A stretch of DNA of 44,029 nt, taken from assembly GCA_002686085.1 (NCBI GenBank), contig NZAC01000013.1, forward strand, positions 1 to 44,029, written 5' to 3'. The position numbers and the translations under genes are program-made. Origin of the DNA: Roseibacillus sp. (GTDB lineage Bacteria; Verrucomicrobiota; Verrucomicrobiia; Verrucomicrobiales; Akkermansiaceae). A model generated the notes under the pieces. It had not been told where the DNA came from, made no database searches, and saw only the letters and a list, made by a program, of their open reading frames with translations. Position 1 is the first letter of the stretch. Every line of letters begins with the position of its first letter. This document shows positions 8,485-17,781 of this stretch, one piece after another.

Positions 8485-9723
8485 CTAAAACCAGGCTGCT
8501 ACTTTCCGGGCAGCAAGCAGCACCGCGAAGAGGACACCTGCGCCCGCCACAACCTTTAGGATTCCCGGCACTCTTCGCTGCCCAGTGAGCTCAGGCCTCG
8601 TCGCTAGATAAAGCATTGCGAGACCGAGTGCTGGAATTCCAAAAACCGTCAGAGCCTGAGCCCCCAGCATGAGCGAATCACGACTTTCCTTCCAGATAAG
8701 CCCAAAAATCGCAACTGCCATTCCCACTGTAAGTGCCAGGGCCGTAAAATGACGGGCCCACCGCCCCTGCATGCTGGCTCCTTTCCCAAGGCTATCAGAG
8801 AGGACCGTTCCTCCTATGGCTGCATTCACCATGAAAGAGCTCATCGCTCCTGCCATGAAGCCTCCACAGAACACATACTTTGAGCCGGAACCTAACAACG
8901 GCTCCAACTGGCTGGAGAGGTCCCCAATCTGGATGCTCTCAGGGACACCCGGGTTCCGGTGAAAAATCAGCAGAGAGGTAATCATGATCACCGCCGAAAC
9001 TCCACCGAGTACCGCGACTCCGATTCCAGAATCAAACGTTCCCTGCCGCAGGTCCTCCATCTTCCACCCTTTTTCTCTAACCAGATAGCTCTGAAAAAAG
9101 GCGCCCCCTATCGAAAAGGTCGTTCCAACAAGCGCAACTACTGGGAGCCAATCGCGCTTCTCCGCGATGGAGGCATTCCGCTCCGGGGCGTCACTGAACA
9201 TAGCGGCAAGAAGATTAACAGCAAAGGCTCCGATCATCAAAAGAACCAGAATCTTCATCGCTCTCTCCACAGCGGAATAGAGCGAACGCATCAGATACAG
9301 ACAGGATATGATCCCGACATTTGCTATCAAGAGAATGAGGATCTGCAGCATTACCCATCCCTGCGGTAGACCTCCCTCCTCATCTTCAAAAAGAGGCTCC
9401 AAGCCAACACCTAGCGCAAGGTTATTACTTGATTGATACAGGGCAACTATCCCGAAGAGGACGATCCCAACTCCTGCGGCTGTTTTACACCCTAAACGAT
9501 CCGATATCTCCTCACAAATACTTCCCTTGTAAATCACTCCAAGGCGCGCGGAGAGCGCAACCATTCCAACCATCAGAACAACAGCAAGAGCCAGAAATGG
9601 TAAACCCATCCACCCCCACTCAGCGCCTACTCGCGAGCTCGCAAGAATACTTCCAGGTCCAAGCACAACTGCTGCCACGATAATGGCTGGACCAATAGAT
9701 TTTACTCTTTCGCGAATTTTCAT
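8485..9723 (-). CDS. Divergent NRAMP (SLC11)-fold membrane transporter
   Basis: A 412-residue polytopic inner-membrane protein with about 11 hydrophobic helices, related to Mn/Fe transporters of the NRAMP family. The start SIGPAIIVAAVVLGPGS-ILASS aligns with the TM1 region that normally reads DPGN; here it is GPGS at residues 22-25. The TM6 region that normally carries MPH reads TTFSIGGAFFQSYLVR, with SIGG at 204-207. Thus the aspartate, asparagine and methionine that bind metal in characterised members are all replaced. Fold membership is supported by the TM1/TM6 flanks; substrate is unknown and may not be a transition metal. It follows nagA by 85 bp in the same orientation. Confidence 0.75.
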   Translation of the reverse strand: MKIRERVKSIGPAIIVAAVVLGPGSILASSRVGAEWGWMGLPFLALAVVLMVGMVALSARLGVIYKGSICEEISDRLGCKTAAGVGIVLFGIVALYQSSNNLALGVGLEPLFEDEEGGLPQGWVMLQILILLIANVGIISCLYLMRSLYSAVERAMKILVLLMIGAFAVNLLAAMFSDAPERNASIAEKRDWLPVVALVGTTFSIGGAFFQSYLVREKGWKMEDLRQGTFDSGIGVAVLGGVSAVIMITSLLIFHRNPGVPESIQIGDLSSQLEPLLGSGSKYVFCGGFMAGAMSSFMVNAAIGGTVLSDSLGKGASMQGRWARHFTALALTVGMAVAIFGLIWKESRDSLMLGAQALTVFGIPALGLAMLYLATRPELTGQRRVPGILKVVAGAGVLFAVLLAARKVAAWF

Positions 9724-9808
9724 GAGTCCCCCAATTGCGTTTCACCATTGATGCTGACTGACCTAACGCTAATAGCCAATCATTAGCTGCTAGGACCCCT
9801 TGGATGCG

Positions 9809-10714
9809 TCAGAGCCCAATCGCCCTGCGAGGCCTCTCATAGCACAATCCTGCAACCTCATCGTCGTTAAAACCGAGTTCCCGCAGGACTCTGTCCACTT
9901 TTAGCATTGTTGCAGTCGATCCCACGAAATGAGCACCATCCGGAGATCGCGCAACCTCATCCGCTCCGACTTTAATCTCCCGGGCCCCAAGGGTGTAGCC
10001 GCCCGGCCCACAGCGTGCCGCAGAAATCGCATCGGTCACCATGAGACACCGCTCCAGCGTGGCGGCCCTGAGATAGTTTCTCAGAGCGAAACTGGGAACA
10101 TGAATTCCATCACCAATAAAGCAAACCCACAGACTCTCAGAGAGGCTAAGCACCCGTTCCACTATATTTTGATGCCTTGGCAGATTCTGAGGGCAGCCGT
10201 TTCCCAGATGTGTGAACATCGTCAGGCCAGCGTCGATCGCCGCTCGAAGCTGATCCAGAGAAGGGTCACAATGTCCCGCTGACACGACCACTCCCTGCTC
10301 CGCCAGATATCGAGTGGTGGCTAATCCCATGTCACATTCAGGAGCAAGCGTCACAACCCTCGCAAGACCATCTGCAGCCTCCATCAGATCCTTCATGACA
10401 TTTACAGAAGCAGACCGCGCCTGATCTCGAGGATGAGCCCCAATAAAGCCATCTGCAGGATTCAGGAAAGGGCCCTCAATATGAATTCCAACCACCACCC
10501 TTCGAACGGTCTCATCCTCCTCCCGCGCTCGAACGATTCTCCGTATTTTGGCCTTCATAGCCTCAACCGAATCCGTAATCACAGTAGCGAGAATTCCCTC
10601 GGTCCCATCTTCCTCCAGTGCGGAGCAGGCCTGCTTCGCCTCCTCTGTCGTCAGAGCAATGGAATTGAAATCAACTCCGGCATATCCGTTCACCTGAAGG
10701 TCAAAATATCTCAT
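9809..10714 (-). CDS. nagA: N-acetylglucosamine-6-phosphate deacetylase (minimal form)
   Basis: Hydrolyses GlcNAc-6-phosphate to GlcN-6-phosphate and acetate, feeding the deaminase encoded just upstream. The metal and catalytic residues of the family are present: HIEGPF (metal Glu), SAGHCD and FTHLGNG (metal His), DGIHVP (substrate His) and MVTDAISAA (catalytic Asp). The start DLQVNGYAG has the QxN form of the E. coli enzyme. At 301 residues it is much shorter than the ~380 of E. coli. It begins at the first barrel strand and stops right after RRAIGL, so the small beta-sandwich domain made by both termini is missing. It overlaps nagB by 4 bp (ATGA). Confidence 0.88.
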   Translation of the reverse strand: MRYFDLQVNGYAGVDFNSIALTTEEAKQACSALEEDGTEGILATVITDSVEAMKAKIRRIVRAREEDETVRRVVVGIHIEGPFLNPADGFIGAHPRDQARSASVNVMKDLMEAADGLARVVTLAPECDMGLATTRYLAEQGVVVSAGHCDPSLDQLRAAIDAGLTMFTHLGNGCPQNLPRHQNIVERVLSLSESLWVCFIGDGIHVPSFALRNYLRAATLERCLMVTDAISAARCGPGGYTLGAREIKVGADEVARSPDGAHFVGSTATMLKVDRVLRELGFNDDEVAGLCYERPRRAIGL

Positions 10715-11451
10715 CTCGTGAGCAGGCTTGCTGACGGATCATCAAGAAAAAGCCTGCAGTCGGAGTGCTGCTGCAGGATCGTAGCAGGAATTTCAGGACT
10801 CACCTCCTCCTCGACACTACTCCGCACTGCGGGTGCCTTTCGAGCATCGGGAACCGTGCAGATAATTCTCTCCGCCTTCAGGATCTGTCTTACCGACATC
10901 GAAATTGCATGTTCGGGCACTGATGTCAGTTCTGGAAACCACCCCTCTCCTACCTGCTGCTGCCGACACTCTTCATCAAGCTTCACAATAATGTAAGGTG
11001 CTTTGGTATCGAAGTCTGCCGGTGGATCATTGAAGGCAATATGGCCATTTTCACCAATCCCGATAAATGCAACCACAGGATCGCTTCTCTCAATCATCAC
11101 TCCCAGTCTTGCGCATTCCAATCCGGGCTCGGCGCAGCCATTGATAGCGTGAAAGCCTTTCAGCGCGCAGGGCAATTTGTCGACAAACCTGTCTCGGAGA
11201 AATCTGCTGAAGGAGGCCGGATGCTCCCCTTCGAGACCGATATATTCATCTAAATGAAACAGGACGATTCTGTCCCATTCAATGCCTGTCTCCCTCAGAA
11301 GAGCATCAATAACCTCAAACTGGGAAGCCGCAGAGGCCATCACAATCGAAACTTCCTCCCTAGTCGCCAGAGCTTCACGAATTTTATCAGCTCCAGCCGC
11401 CGCCGCAGCGGAACCGAGCTTTGCCTTGGTTCGGAAAATACTGAGATTCAT
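10711..11451 (-). CDS. nagB: Glucosamine-6-phosphate deaminase family protein
   Basis: Predicted to convert GlcN-6-phosphate into fructose-6-phosphate and ammonia, completing amino-sugar entry to glycolysis. The 246-residue protein has FHLDEYIGL (catalytic Asp region) and GIGENGHIAFNDP with the ring-opening histidine. The phosphate-binding loop is atypical: where E. coli has LPTGGTP this protein has MASAASQFEV. FND also replaces FNE. Such variants exist in the wider NagB/6-phosphogluconolactonase-like superfamily. A related sugar-phosphate isomerase role is therefore possible, but the 4-bp overlap with nagA makes the deaminase role likely. It is divergent from nadB across 100 bp. Confidence 0.85.
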   Translation of the reverse strand: MNLSIFRTKAKLGSAAAAAGADKIREALATREEVSIVMASAASQFEVIDALLRETGIEWDRIVLFHLDEYIGLEGEHPASFSRFLRDRFVDKLPCALKGFHAINGCAEPGLECARLGVMIERSDPVVAFIGIGENGHIAFNDPPADFDTKAPYIIVKLDEECRQQQVGEGWFPELTSVPEHAISMSVRQILKAERIICTVPDARKAPAVRSSVEEEVSPEIPATILQQHSDCRLFLDDPSASLLTR

Positions 11452-11551
11452 CTCTCACTCAAGTATGAGAAGGTTTACAAAGTCTCCACAACCAATAACT
11501 CAATAACCGCCTTGTTCTTCGCTCCTTTCGAGTCAAAGGATACCCCCGTTA

Positions 11552-13162
11552 ATGAAAGCAGACTTTCTGGTTATAGGCAGCGGAATCGCTGGCCTCTCTT
11601 TTGCGATTAAGGCAGCCGAACACGGATCTGTGACCTTGATCACCAAGAATGAAGTCTTGAATTCAAACACCGCCTGGGCTCAGGGAGGAATTTCTGCCGT
11701 TCTCCCCGAGGCTCTTCGCGATCCGGGCGATACCGTGGAAAAACATATCAGCGACACTATCGATGCCGGCGCTGGGTTGTGCAATGAACGTGCTGTCAGG
11801 GCCATTATTGAAGAGGGTGAGCAAACGATTGATGAACTGGTCTCGTGGGGATCCGACTTTGATCAGAAAGGAGATCGCTACTCTCTTGGGCGGGAGGGTG
11901 GACACTCAAACCGCCGTGTTCTGCATTCCAAGGACACGACTGGTCATGAAATCGCTTCATCTCTACTCGCGACCGCCCACAAGACCCCGGGTCTGACAAT
12001 CCTGGCCGATCACATGGCTATCGACCTCATCACCACCGACAAGTTAGGCAGCGTCACTGACGACCGTGTTGTCGGAGCCTACGTTCTGGAAAAGGCTACC
12101 GGGGAAGTACATATCCTCCAAGCTGACAGGGTCGTTCTCGCCACAGGTGGTTGCGGAAAAATCTACCTCTACACAACTAACCCAGACTCTGCGACAGGTG
12201 ACGGTATCGCGATGGCATGGCGCGCGGGCGCCCGAATCGCGAATATGGAGTTTATCCAGTTTCCCCCAACGTGCTTTTACAATCCCGCCGCTACCGGACC
12301 GGAGGCTCGCTCCTTCCTGATTTCGGAGGCCTTGAGAGGCGAAGGCGCAGTTTTACTGAACGACAAGGGTGAAGACTTTACCCTCGGCTACGATGAGCGA
12401 GGCTCGCTCGCCCCGCGGGATATCGTGGCTCGATCGATTGACACGGAAATCAAGAAAACCGGGGCAAGCTGCGTCTACCTTGATATCACTCATAAACCAG
12501 AGGGGTTTATCGCTGAAAGGTTTCCCTTCATCCACAGGACTCTTCTTGAGTTTGGACATGATGCCGAAAAGACCCCTATCCCAGTCGTCCCCGCTGCGCA
12601 CTACCAATGTGGCGGAGTCGTAGCCAAACCCGACGGCTCCACCAACCTTCGCGGCCTCTTCGTCATCGGAGAAGCCGCGTGCACCGGACTCCATGGAGCT
12701 AACCGTCTGGCATCTAACAGCCTGCTGGAGGGCAACGTCATGGCTCGAAAGGCGCTTGCCACAATGATCACGCATCTTGGCTCAGGAAAACTCGCGCCTG
12801 CTCCACCCATCCCCGAGTGGGAGCACGGAGACACTGCTCCTCCTGATGAGCTTGTGAATATCTACCATAATTGGGACGAGATTCGTCGCACGATGTGGGA
12901 CTATGTTTCAATTGTGCGGACCGATAAGCGCCTACTTAGAGCAAGCTTTCGCCTCCGAAACCTTGCTAGAGAAGTCCGTGATTTCTATTGGGGTTACCGA
13001 GTGAATTCTGACATCTTGGAACTCCGAAACCTTGTCACTGCCGCCTCCTTGGTGGTGGACTGCGCCATGCAGCGCAAGGAATCCCGCGGGATACACTATA
13101 CCCTTGATTACCCGAGAACAGACCCTCGCTTCAGGCAGGACACTATCATCTGCAGGCCCTGA
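11552..13162 (+). CDS. nadB: L-aspartate oxidase
   Basis: FAD-dependent oxidation of L-aspartate to iminoaspartate, the first step of de novo NAD synthesis; cytoplasmic. The 536-residue length fits. The N-terminal dinucleotide fold is VIGSGIAGLSFA (about residues 7-18). NTAWAQGGISA, the GREGGHS-RRVLHSKDTTG substrate region, GDGIAMAWRAG, HYQCGGV and LHGANRLASNSLLEG are family signatures, and a helical C-terminal domain completes it. ATG at 11552 has AAGGA about 12 bases upstream. No nadA or nadC is adjacent. A fumarate reductase flavoprotein is excluded by the aspartate-oxidase-type length and active-site text. Confidence 0.95.
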   Translation: MKADFLVIGSGIAGLSFAIKAAEHGSVTLITKNEVLNSNTAWAQGGISAVLPEALRDPGDTVEKHISDTIDAGAGLCNERAVRAIIEEGEQTIDELVSWGSDFDQKGDRYSLGREGGHSNRRVLHSKDTTGHEIASSLLATAHKTPGLTILADHMAIDLITTDKLGSVTDDRVVGAYVLEKATGEVHILQADRVVLATGGCGKIYLYTTNPDSATGDGIAMAWRAGARIANMEFIQFPPTCFYNPAATGPEARSFLISEALRGEGAVLLNDKGEDFTLGYDERGSLAPRDIVARSIDTEIKKTGASCVYLDITHKPEGFIAERFPFIHRTLLEFGHDAEKTPIPVVPAAHYQCGGVVAKPDGSTNLRGLFVIGEAACTGLHGANRLASNSLLEGNVMARKALATMITHLGSGKLAPAPPIPEWEHGDTAPPDELVNIYHNWDEIRRTMWDYVSIVRTDKRLLRASFRLRNLAREVRDFYWGYRVNSDILELRNLVTAASLVVDCAMQRKESRGIHYTLDYPRTDPRFRQDTIICRP

Positions 13163-13251
13163 GCAGAGCAGATCCAGAGCACCGGCACGCCTACTCTTCA
13201 GCACCGGCCTCTGGCCGAGGATCTTTCAAGGCTGCAATTGCCTATGCCGTT

Positions 13252-15531
13252 ATGTCTGCTTTATTGAGGGGCATGGGCATTTCCCCTCACTCTCTTATCC
13301 GCCGGCTATCATTCCTTCTGGCGGCCCTCCTTCTCACTGCCCTCTCCTCAGCTGAGGAAGAAATCGAGAACCAAGTTTCTTCCCTGCTGCGCAGGATGAC
13401 TCTGGAGGAGAAAGCGGGCCAGATGACTCAATTGACTCTGGGCGCCGTTTCGAGCAGTGAGGCGAGTTCCGAGAATCCAGAGGCACACGAATTCGACACG
13501 GACAAACTTCGCCATGCGCTCATCAACAAGCACGTTGGATCTATCCTGAACGTTCACAACGTCGCATTCAGTATTAAACAATGGAATGAACTGCTTTCCG
13601 AGATACAAACGGTCGCTACCAAGGAAACCAGACTTAAGATTCCAATCCTCTATGGAATCGACAGTGTCCACGGAGCAAATTACGTGCGGGAGGGAACCCT
13701 GTTTCCGCACAACTTGGGACTGGCCGCGACCCGCAACCGCCTTCTGGTTGAACGCTGCCATGCAGTAACAGCCTTGGAGACCAGGTCTGCTGGAATTCCT
13801 TGGAATTTCGGACCTTCCCTCGACATTGGCCGGCAGCCGCTCTGGTCCCGCTATGTCGAGACCTTCGGAGAAGACGTCTATATCACCAGAGTCATGGCAG
13901 AGGCAGCTATCCGGGGTTTGCAAGGATCTTCCCTTTCCTCCCCAAAATCAGTAGCTGCTACCGCAAAACATTTTCTCGCCTACAGCCTTCCCGCCAGCGG
14001 ACACGATCGCACCCAGACACTGCTTCCGGAGCACGACCTCCGGGAATATTTCCTGCCACCCTTCACAACCGCGATCGAACAGGGGGTGCAGGCAATCATG
14101 GTGAACTCTGGTGAAGTGAATGGAATCCCGGTCCATGCCAGTCATGAAATGCTAAGTAAGCTTCTTCGCGAAGAACTGAAGTTTGACGGAGTGATCGTCA
14201 GCGACTGGGAGGACGTGAAAAAACTCCATAACCTCCACCGGGTAGCACCTGACCTTAAGGAAGCTGTTCGTATCGCAGTGCACGCTGGAATCGACATGTG
14301 CATGGCCCCCTACGATTTTCATTTTTCCAATAACTTGATTAAGCTGGTAGAGGAAGGAATCTTACCCGAGAGCCGACTGGATGAATCCGTACGAAGGATC
14401 CTCCGGATGAAGTTTTCTCTCGGCCTCTTTGACAACCCAGTCCTGCCTGCCTCCACTGCCGGGGAAATTGGCAGCGAGGAGGCCCACGAGACTTCTCTCC
14501 AAGCAGCTCGGGAGTCCCTGGTCCTCCTCAAGAATGAAGGAGTGCTACCTCTTGAGAGGAAGGGTCAGATCCTTCTCACTGGTCCGGGATGCCGCTCACT
14601 TGCTGCTCTGCATGGGTCATGGTCCTACACGTGGCAGGGAACAGATGAAGCCGCATACCCGGAAGGCCTCGAAACCATCCTGCAATCCTTCAACAACGGG
14701 CACGGGCGCGAAAACGTACTTTGGGCCCGAGGCGCTCAATGGGATGGCTCCACCGACTTTGACTACGCCATGAATAAGGCCCGGAATGCAGACGTCGTGG
14801 TTTGTGTCCTCGCTGAGAAACCCAGCACTGAAACCCCCGGAAACATTCCCGACCTCTCGATGCCTGATAATCAGCTTCGCCTCGTACGGCGTCTCGCTAC
14901 AGGAAAACCACTGATCCTTATTGTCCTCGGTAATCGCCCCCGTCTAATCACCGAGATAGCGGGCCACTGTCATGCAATTATTTATGCAGGCCATCCTGGC
15001 CCCCATGGAGGAAAAGCTCTCTATGAATTGCTGACGGGCCAATTCAACCCCTCAGGCCGCCTGCCATTTACCTACCCTCGCCACCCGAACAGCCTTCTGA
15101 CCTACGATCACAAGCACAGCGATAGCGTCGGACCTGACAAGGAAACCCCTGGATTCAACCCGCTCTACGAATTTGGACACGGCCTTAGCTACACCTCCTT
15201 CACCTTCAGTGATCTCAAGTTGAATTCGTCTACTCTAACGAAGGAGGATGATATTATTCTTTCCGTCAAAGTCACCAACACGGGTTCACGACGAGGCAAG
15301 GAGACAGTGGAAGTTTTCACCCGCGATCTATTTGCCTCGATCACGCCCTCCGTAAAGCGTCTTCGCGCTTTCCGCCAAGTTGAACTTGAGGCCGGAGAAG
15401 CCAAAAATGTCACTTTGAAAATACCGGTCAAGGAACTTGCTTATCACGGATTGGAAAACGCTCCTGTGATTGAGCCTGGGGAGTTTGATGTGATGGTAGG
15501 AAAACTCACGGAGAGAATCCGAGTAAAGTAA
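13252..15531 (+). CDS. Secreted glycoside hydrolase family 3 (beta-glucosidase-like)
   Basis: Predicted exported exo-glycosidase removing terminal sugars from beta-linked glycans. The 759-residue protein has a signal peptide (residues 8-34 if counted from the first ATG). The GH3 barrel contains GIDSVHGANYV and KHFLAYSLPASGHDR, with nucleophile D318 in VIVSDWED. The alpha/beta sandwich domain follows (GPGCRSLAALHGSWSYTW), then a C-terminal fibronectin III-like domain with EFGHGLSYTSF and VTNTGSRRGKE. The ATG at 13273 (MGISPH) is an alternative start that would trim seven residues. It follows nadB by 89 bp. True substrate (cellobiose, xylobiose or other) cannot be read from sequence. Confidence 0.92.
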   Translation: MSALLRGMGISPHSLIRRLSFLLAALLLTALSSAEEEIENQVSSLLRRMTLEEKAGQMTQLTLGAVSSSEASSENPEAHEFDTDKLRHALINKHVGSILNVHNVAFSIKQWNELLSEIQTVATKETRLKIPILYGIDSVHGANYVREGTLFPHNLGLAATRNRLLVERCHAVTALETRSAGIPWNFGPSLDIGRQPLWSRYVETFGEDVYITRVMAEAAIRGLQGSSLSSPKSVAATAKHFLAYSLPASGHDRTQTLLPEHDLREYFLPPFTTAIEQGVQAIMVNSGEVNGIPVHASHEMLSKLLREELKFDGVIVSDWEDVKKLHNLHRVAPDLKEAVRIAVHAGIDMCMAPYDFHFSNNLIKLVEEGILPESRLDESVRRILRMKFSLGLFDNPVLPASTAGEIGSEEAHETSLQAARESLVLLKNEGVLPLERKGQILLTGPGCRSLAALHGSWSYTWQGTDEAAYPEGLETILQSFNNGHGRENVLWARGAQWDGSTDFDYAMNKARNADVVVCVLAEKPSTETPGNIPDLSMPDNQLRLVRRLATGKPLILIVLGNRPRLITEIAGHCHAIIYAGHPGPHGGKALYELLTGQFNPSGRLPFTYPRHPNSLLTYDHKHSDSVGPDKETPGFNPLYEFGHGLSYTSFTFSDLKLNSSTLTKEDDIILSVKVTNTGSRRGKETVEVFTRDLFASITPSVKRLRAFRQVELEAGEAKNVTLKIPVKELAYHGLENAPVIEPGEFDVMVGKLTERIRVK

Positions 15532-15569
15532 AACGAGGCAGGCTCACAGATTATAATTTTTCACCCGCT

Positions 15570-16409
15570 ATGCCTGAGAATTCCAGACGGCTACTTCCCG
15601 CCCACCTGTTCTGTGGAATCATACTCACACAGTGGATCGGGGTCTTACCGACCTGGTGCCAGCAAGGACCAAGAGTCACCTCCCCCACTGCGGCACCGCC
15701 TAATCCGTATCAATACCGCAAAACGGTTTACCCGTGGCGGCTCCACGTGACCGCGACAATTTTTTGGATTGGTGAAAAACCCGGTGGACGCAACACCACG
15801 TCAAACCACCAGTCATCGTGGGACGGGCAGTGGGAAAAAAACTACGGAGGTTACGACGATCCGAATCCAGCAGCGCGAGCCAACTACGCACCTAAAGCAT
15901 TCCGACCTGGACTGAATTCATTTTACGTCGCTCTGCCATACAACGACTGTCTGAATTACCGCCGCCATCGCCCTGAGGCCTCACGCGTCATCCCTTGGTT
16001 TTACCGTTACAACCCACGACCGGGAAAGTCTGTCTGCAAGGGGCGATGGATCCAGCTCTATAATGGACGAAAGGTATGCTACGCTCAGTGGGAAGACTGT
16101 GGGCCGTGGGTAACAGACGACTGGCAATACGTGTTTAAAGGCCAAGCCCCTCGTAGCAAAAACGCTGGCATTGATGTCTCTCCGGCTGTCCGCGATTATA
16201 TGGGACTAAAATCTGGCGACAAAGTTCACTGGCGATTTGTCGAATTCGGAGGTGTTCCCCGTGGCCCCTGGTCGTGGTATGGATCCAACAATCCTTTCGT
16301 TAATCCTGAGGCAGATCCTGATGTTGCCGTTATTCGCCAACTCCGTGCCTACCTTGAGCAGAAACGGATTGAAGAATTTCGCCGACTGCAAGCCCCTCTA
16401 CCGCGTTAA
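15570..16409 (+). CDS. Secreted protein with RlpA-like double-psi beta-barrel
   Basis: A 279-residue exported protein with a hydrophobic N-terminal segment (about residues 8-30). The core from about residue 150 to 235 resembles the double-psi barrel of RlpA and related proteins. GRWIQLYNGRKVCYAQ leads to WEDCGPW, which matches the DRGP box with D176 kept. AGIDVSPAVRDYMGLKSGDKVHWRF then matches the IDLSxAAxxxLG-type strand/helix. The upstream 100 residues are Tyr/Trp/Asn-rich with several cysteines. It may act on peptidoglycan or polysaccharide, but no activity is established. It lies 38 bp after the GH3 gene and may be cotranscribed with it. Confidence 0.6.
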   Translation: MPENSRRLLPAHLFCGIILTQWIGVLPTWCQQGPRVTSPTAAPPNPYQYRKTVYPWRLHVTATIFWIGEKPGGRNTTSNHQSSWDGQWEKNYGGYDDPNPAARANYAPKAFRPGLNSFYVALPYNDCLNYRRHRPEASRVIPWFYRYNPRPGKSVCKGRWIQLYNGRKVCYAQWEDCGPWVTDDWQYVFKGQAPRSKNAGIDVSPAVRDYMGLKSGDKVHWRFVEFGGVPRGPWSWYGSNNPFVNPEADPDVAVIRQLRAYLEQKRIEEFRRLQAPLPR

Positions 16410-16459
16410 TCTTCTGTCCGCCTCCGGCGAATTTGCAGACTTCTCTCCAGATCGAGATC

Positions 16460-17761
16460 TCAATCCGGATCCTGTTCCACACAATCCCCGATAAGAGCTC
16501 TTAGCTGCATGATAATTCGATCTGTTGCGCCACGGTGCTTATCGATTGTGGCTCTGGCATTGTCGGTCAGGCTTTGGCGCCGTTGATCCGATGCCAGAAT
16601 AGCCCGAAGCGCCTCAGCGATCTCCCCCTGACTGACACACTCGATTGCCGAGGCGGCGCGAAGCTCACTGACCAAAGGCTCAAAATTGCTCATGTCCGGT
16701 CCACACACCACTGGGGCGTCCACGAGGATGGCCTCAACGGGATTCTGTCCACCGCGACCAAGAAAACTCTTTCCGATCACCACGATATCAGCAAGCGCAG
16801 TCCACTCGCCCAGTTCCCCGGTGGAATCCACCAAAAATACAGCAGCTTCTGGTTTTTCTGGAGACTTGAACCTACTCCGCAGGACCACCTCAAACCCCGC
16901 ATTTTCCAAATCAGATAGGACAACTTGCCGGCGCTCCACGTGTCGGGGCAGTAATACTGCCAAGGCGCCAGAAACTTCACGAATCGCCTCGGCGATAAGA
17001 CGCTCCTCCCCGTGATGAGTGCTCGCTGCCAGCACTATTGGTCTTTCCGAGCCAAAACTCTCAAGCATATCCCTGAATTCGATCCTCTCCATCGGAGCTT
17101 GGACTCCATCGAGATCAAACTTGAGGCTTCCGGTAATGACTAGACGCTCCGGAGAAATGCCAATCTTTATCCAGCTTTCCGCGTGCTCCTCTGCCTGCAC
17201 ACACACAGTCCTGATTTGGTTCAGCATGGGTGCGGCTATCCACTTCACTCGCTGGTATCGCCGTGCTGAACGCTCCGACAAACGCGCATTAGCCAGAGCC
17301 ACCGGAATTCGGCTCTGCCCGCTCACATGAAGGAGGTTCGGCCAGATCTCGGAGTCGATGAGAACGATCAAAATGGGCTTAAAGCGATGAAATACGGATC
17401 GCAGAACGGGAGGAAAATCCAAGGGACTGTAAATCACTCGAACTCCCTCCGGCGCTTCTCTGTCAGCCACCTGAAATCCTGTTGAAGTTGTCGCCGCAAT
17501 CACAAACTGCCTCAGGGAGTCACATTGCTGCCACTGCGCAATTAACCGAAGCGCCATCCGAACCTCCCCCACGCTAACCGCATGAACATAGATCGTTTCC
17601 CGGACCTTCTCATCAGAACAGCCCCGGTAAATTCCGATTCGCTGGAGAAGACGCCAGTCCAGACCTCCTCGACGGGCCATCCTAATCACCCATGCCGGTG
17701 CAGCGATCAGGCAGAACACAGGCAGGAGAAGGTTGTAGATTAACCGCACCCACGCATTCAT
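16460..17761 (-). CDS. waaA: 3-deoxy-D-manno-octulosonic acid (Kdo) transferase
   Basis: GT30 glycosyltransferase adding Kdo from CMP-Kdo to lipid A precursor at the inner membrane. The 433-residue length is normal. An N-terminal membrane anchor (about residues 5-25) precedes HAVSVGEV, whose glutamate is the proposed catalytic base. DSEIWPN corresponds to the ETEIWPN acceptor-domain motif. GSLKFD comes next, and the C-terminal donor domain has GKSFLGRGGQNPVEA and a PDMSNF segment. It is the last gene of the minus-strand run, 20 bp after rsmD. It is mono- or bifunctional, not decidable here. Confidence 0.95.
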   Translation of the reverse strand: MNAWVRLIYNLLLPVFCLIAAPAWVIRMARRGGLDWRLLQRIGIYRGCSDEKVRETIYVHAVSVGEVRMALRLIAQWQQCDSLRQFVIAATTSTGFQVADREAPEGVRVIYSPLDFPPVLRSVFHRFKPILIVLIDSEIWPNLLHVSGQSRIPVALANARLSERSARRYQRVKWIAAPMLNQIRTVCVQAEEHAESWIKIGISPERLVITGSLKFDLDGVQAPMERIEFRDMLESFGSERPIVLAASTHHGEERLIAEAIREVSGALAVLLPRHVERRQVVLSDLENAGFEVVLRSRFKSPEKPEAAVFLVDSTGELGEWTALADIVVIGKSFLGRGGQNPVEAILVDAPVVCGPDMSNFEPLVSELRAASAIECVSQGEIAEALRAILASDQRRQSLTDNARATIDKHRGATDRIIMQLRALIGDCVEQDPD

Positions 17762-17781
17762 GAATTTCGAAGGTATCGAGA

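Noticed and set aside
13348-13923. 191-codon minus-strand frame inside the GH3 gene
   Set aside because: It is antisense to conserved catalytic-domain sequence and has no signal or family match.
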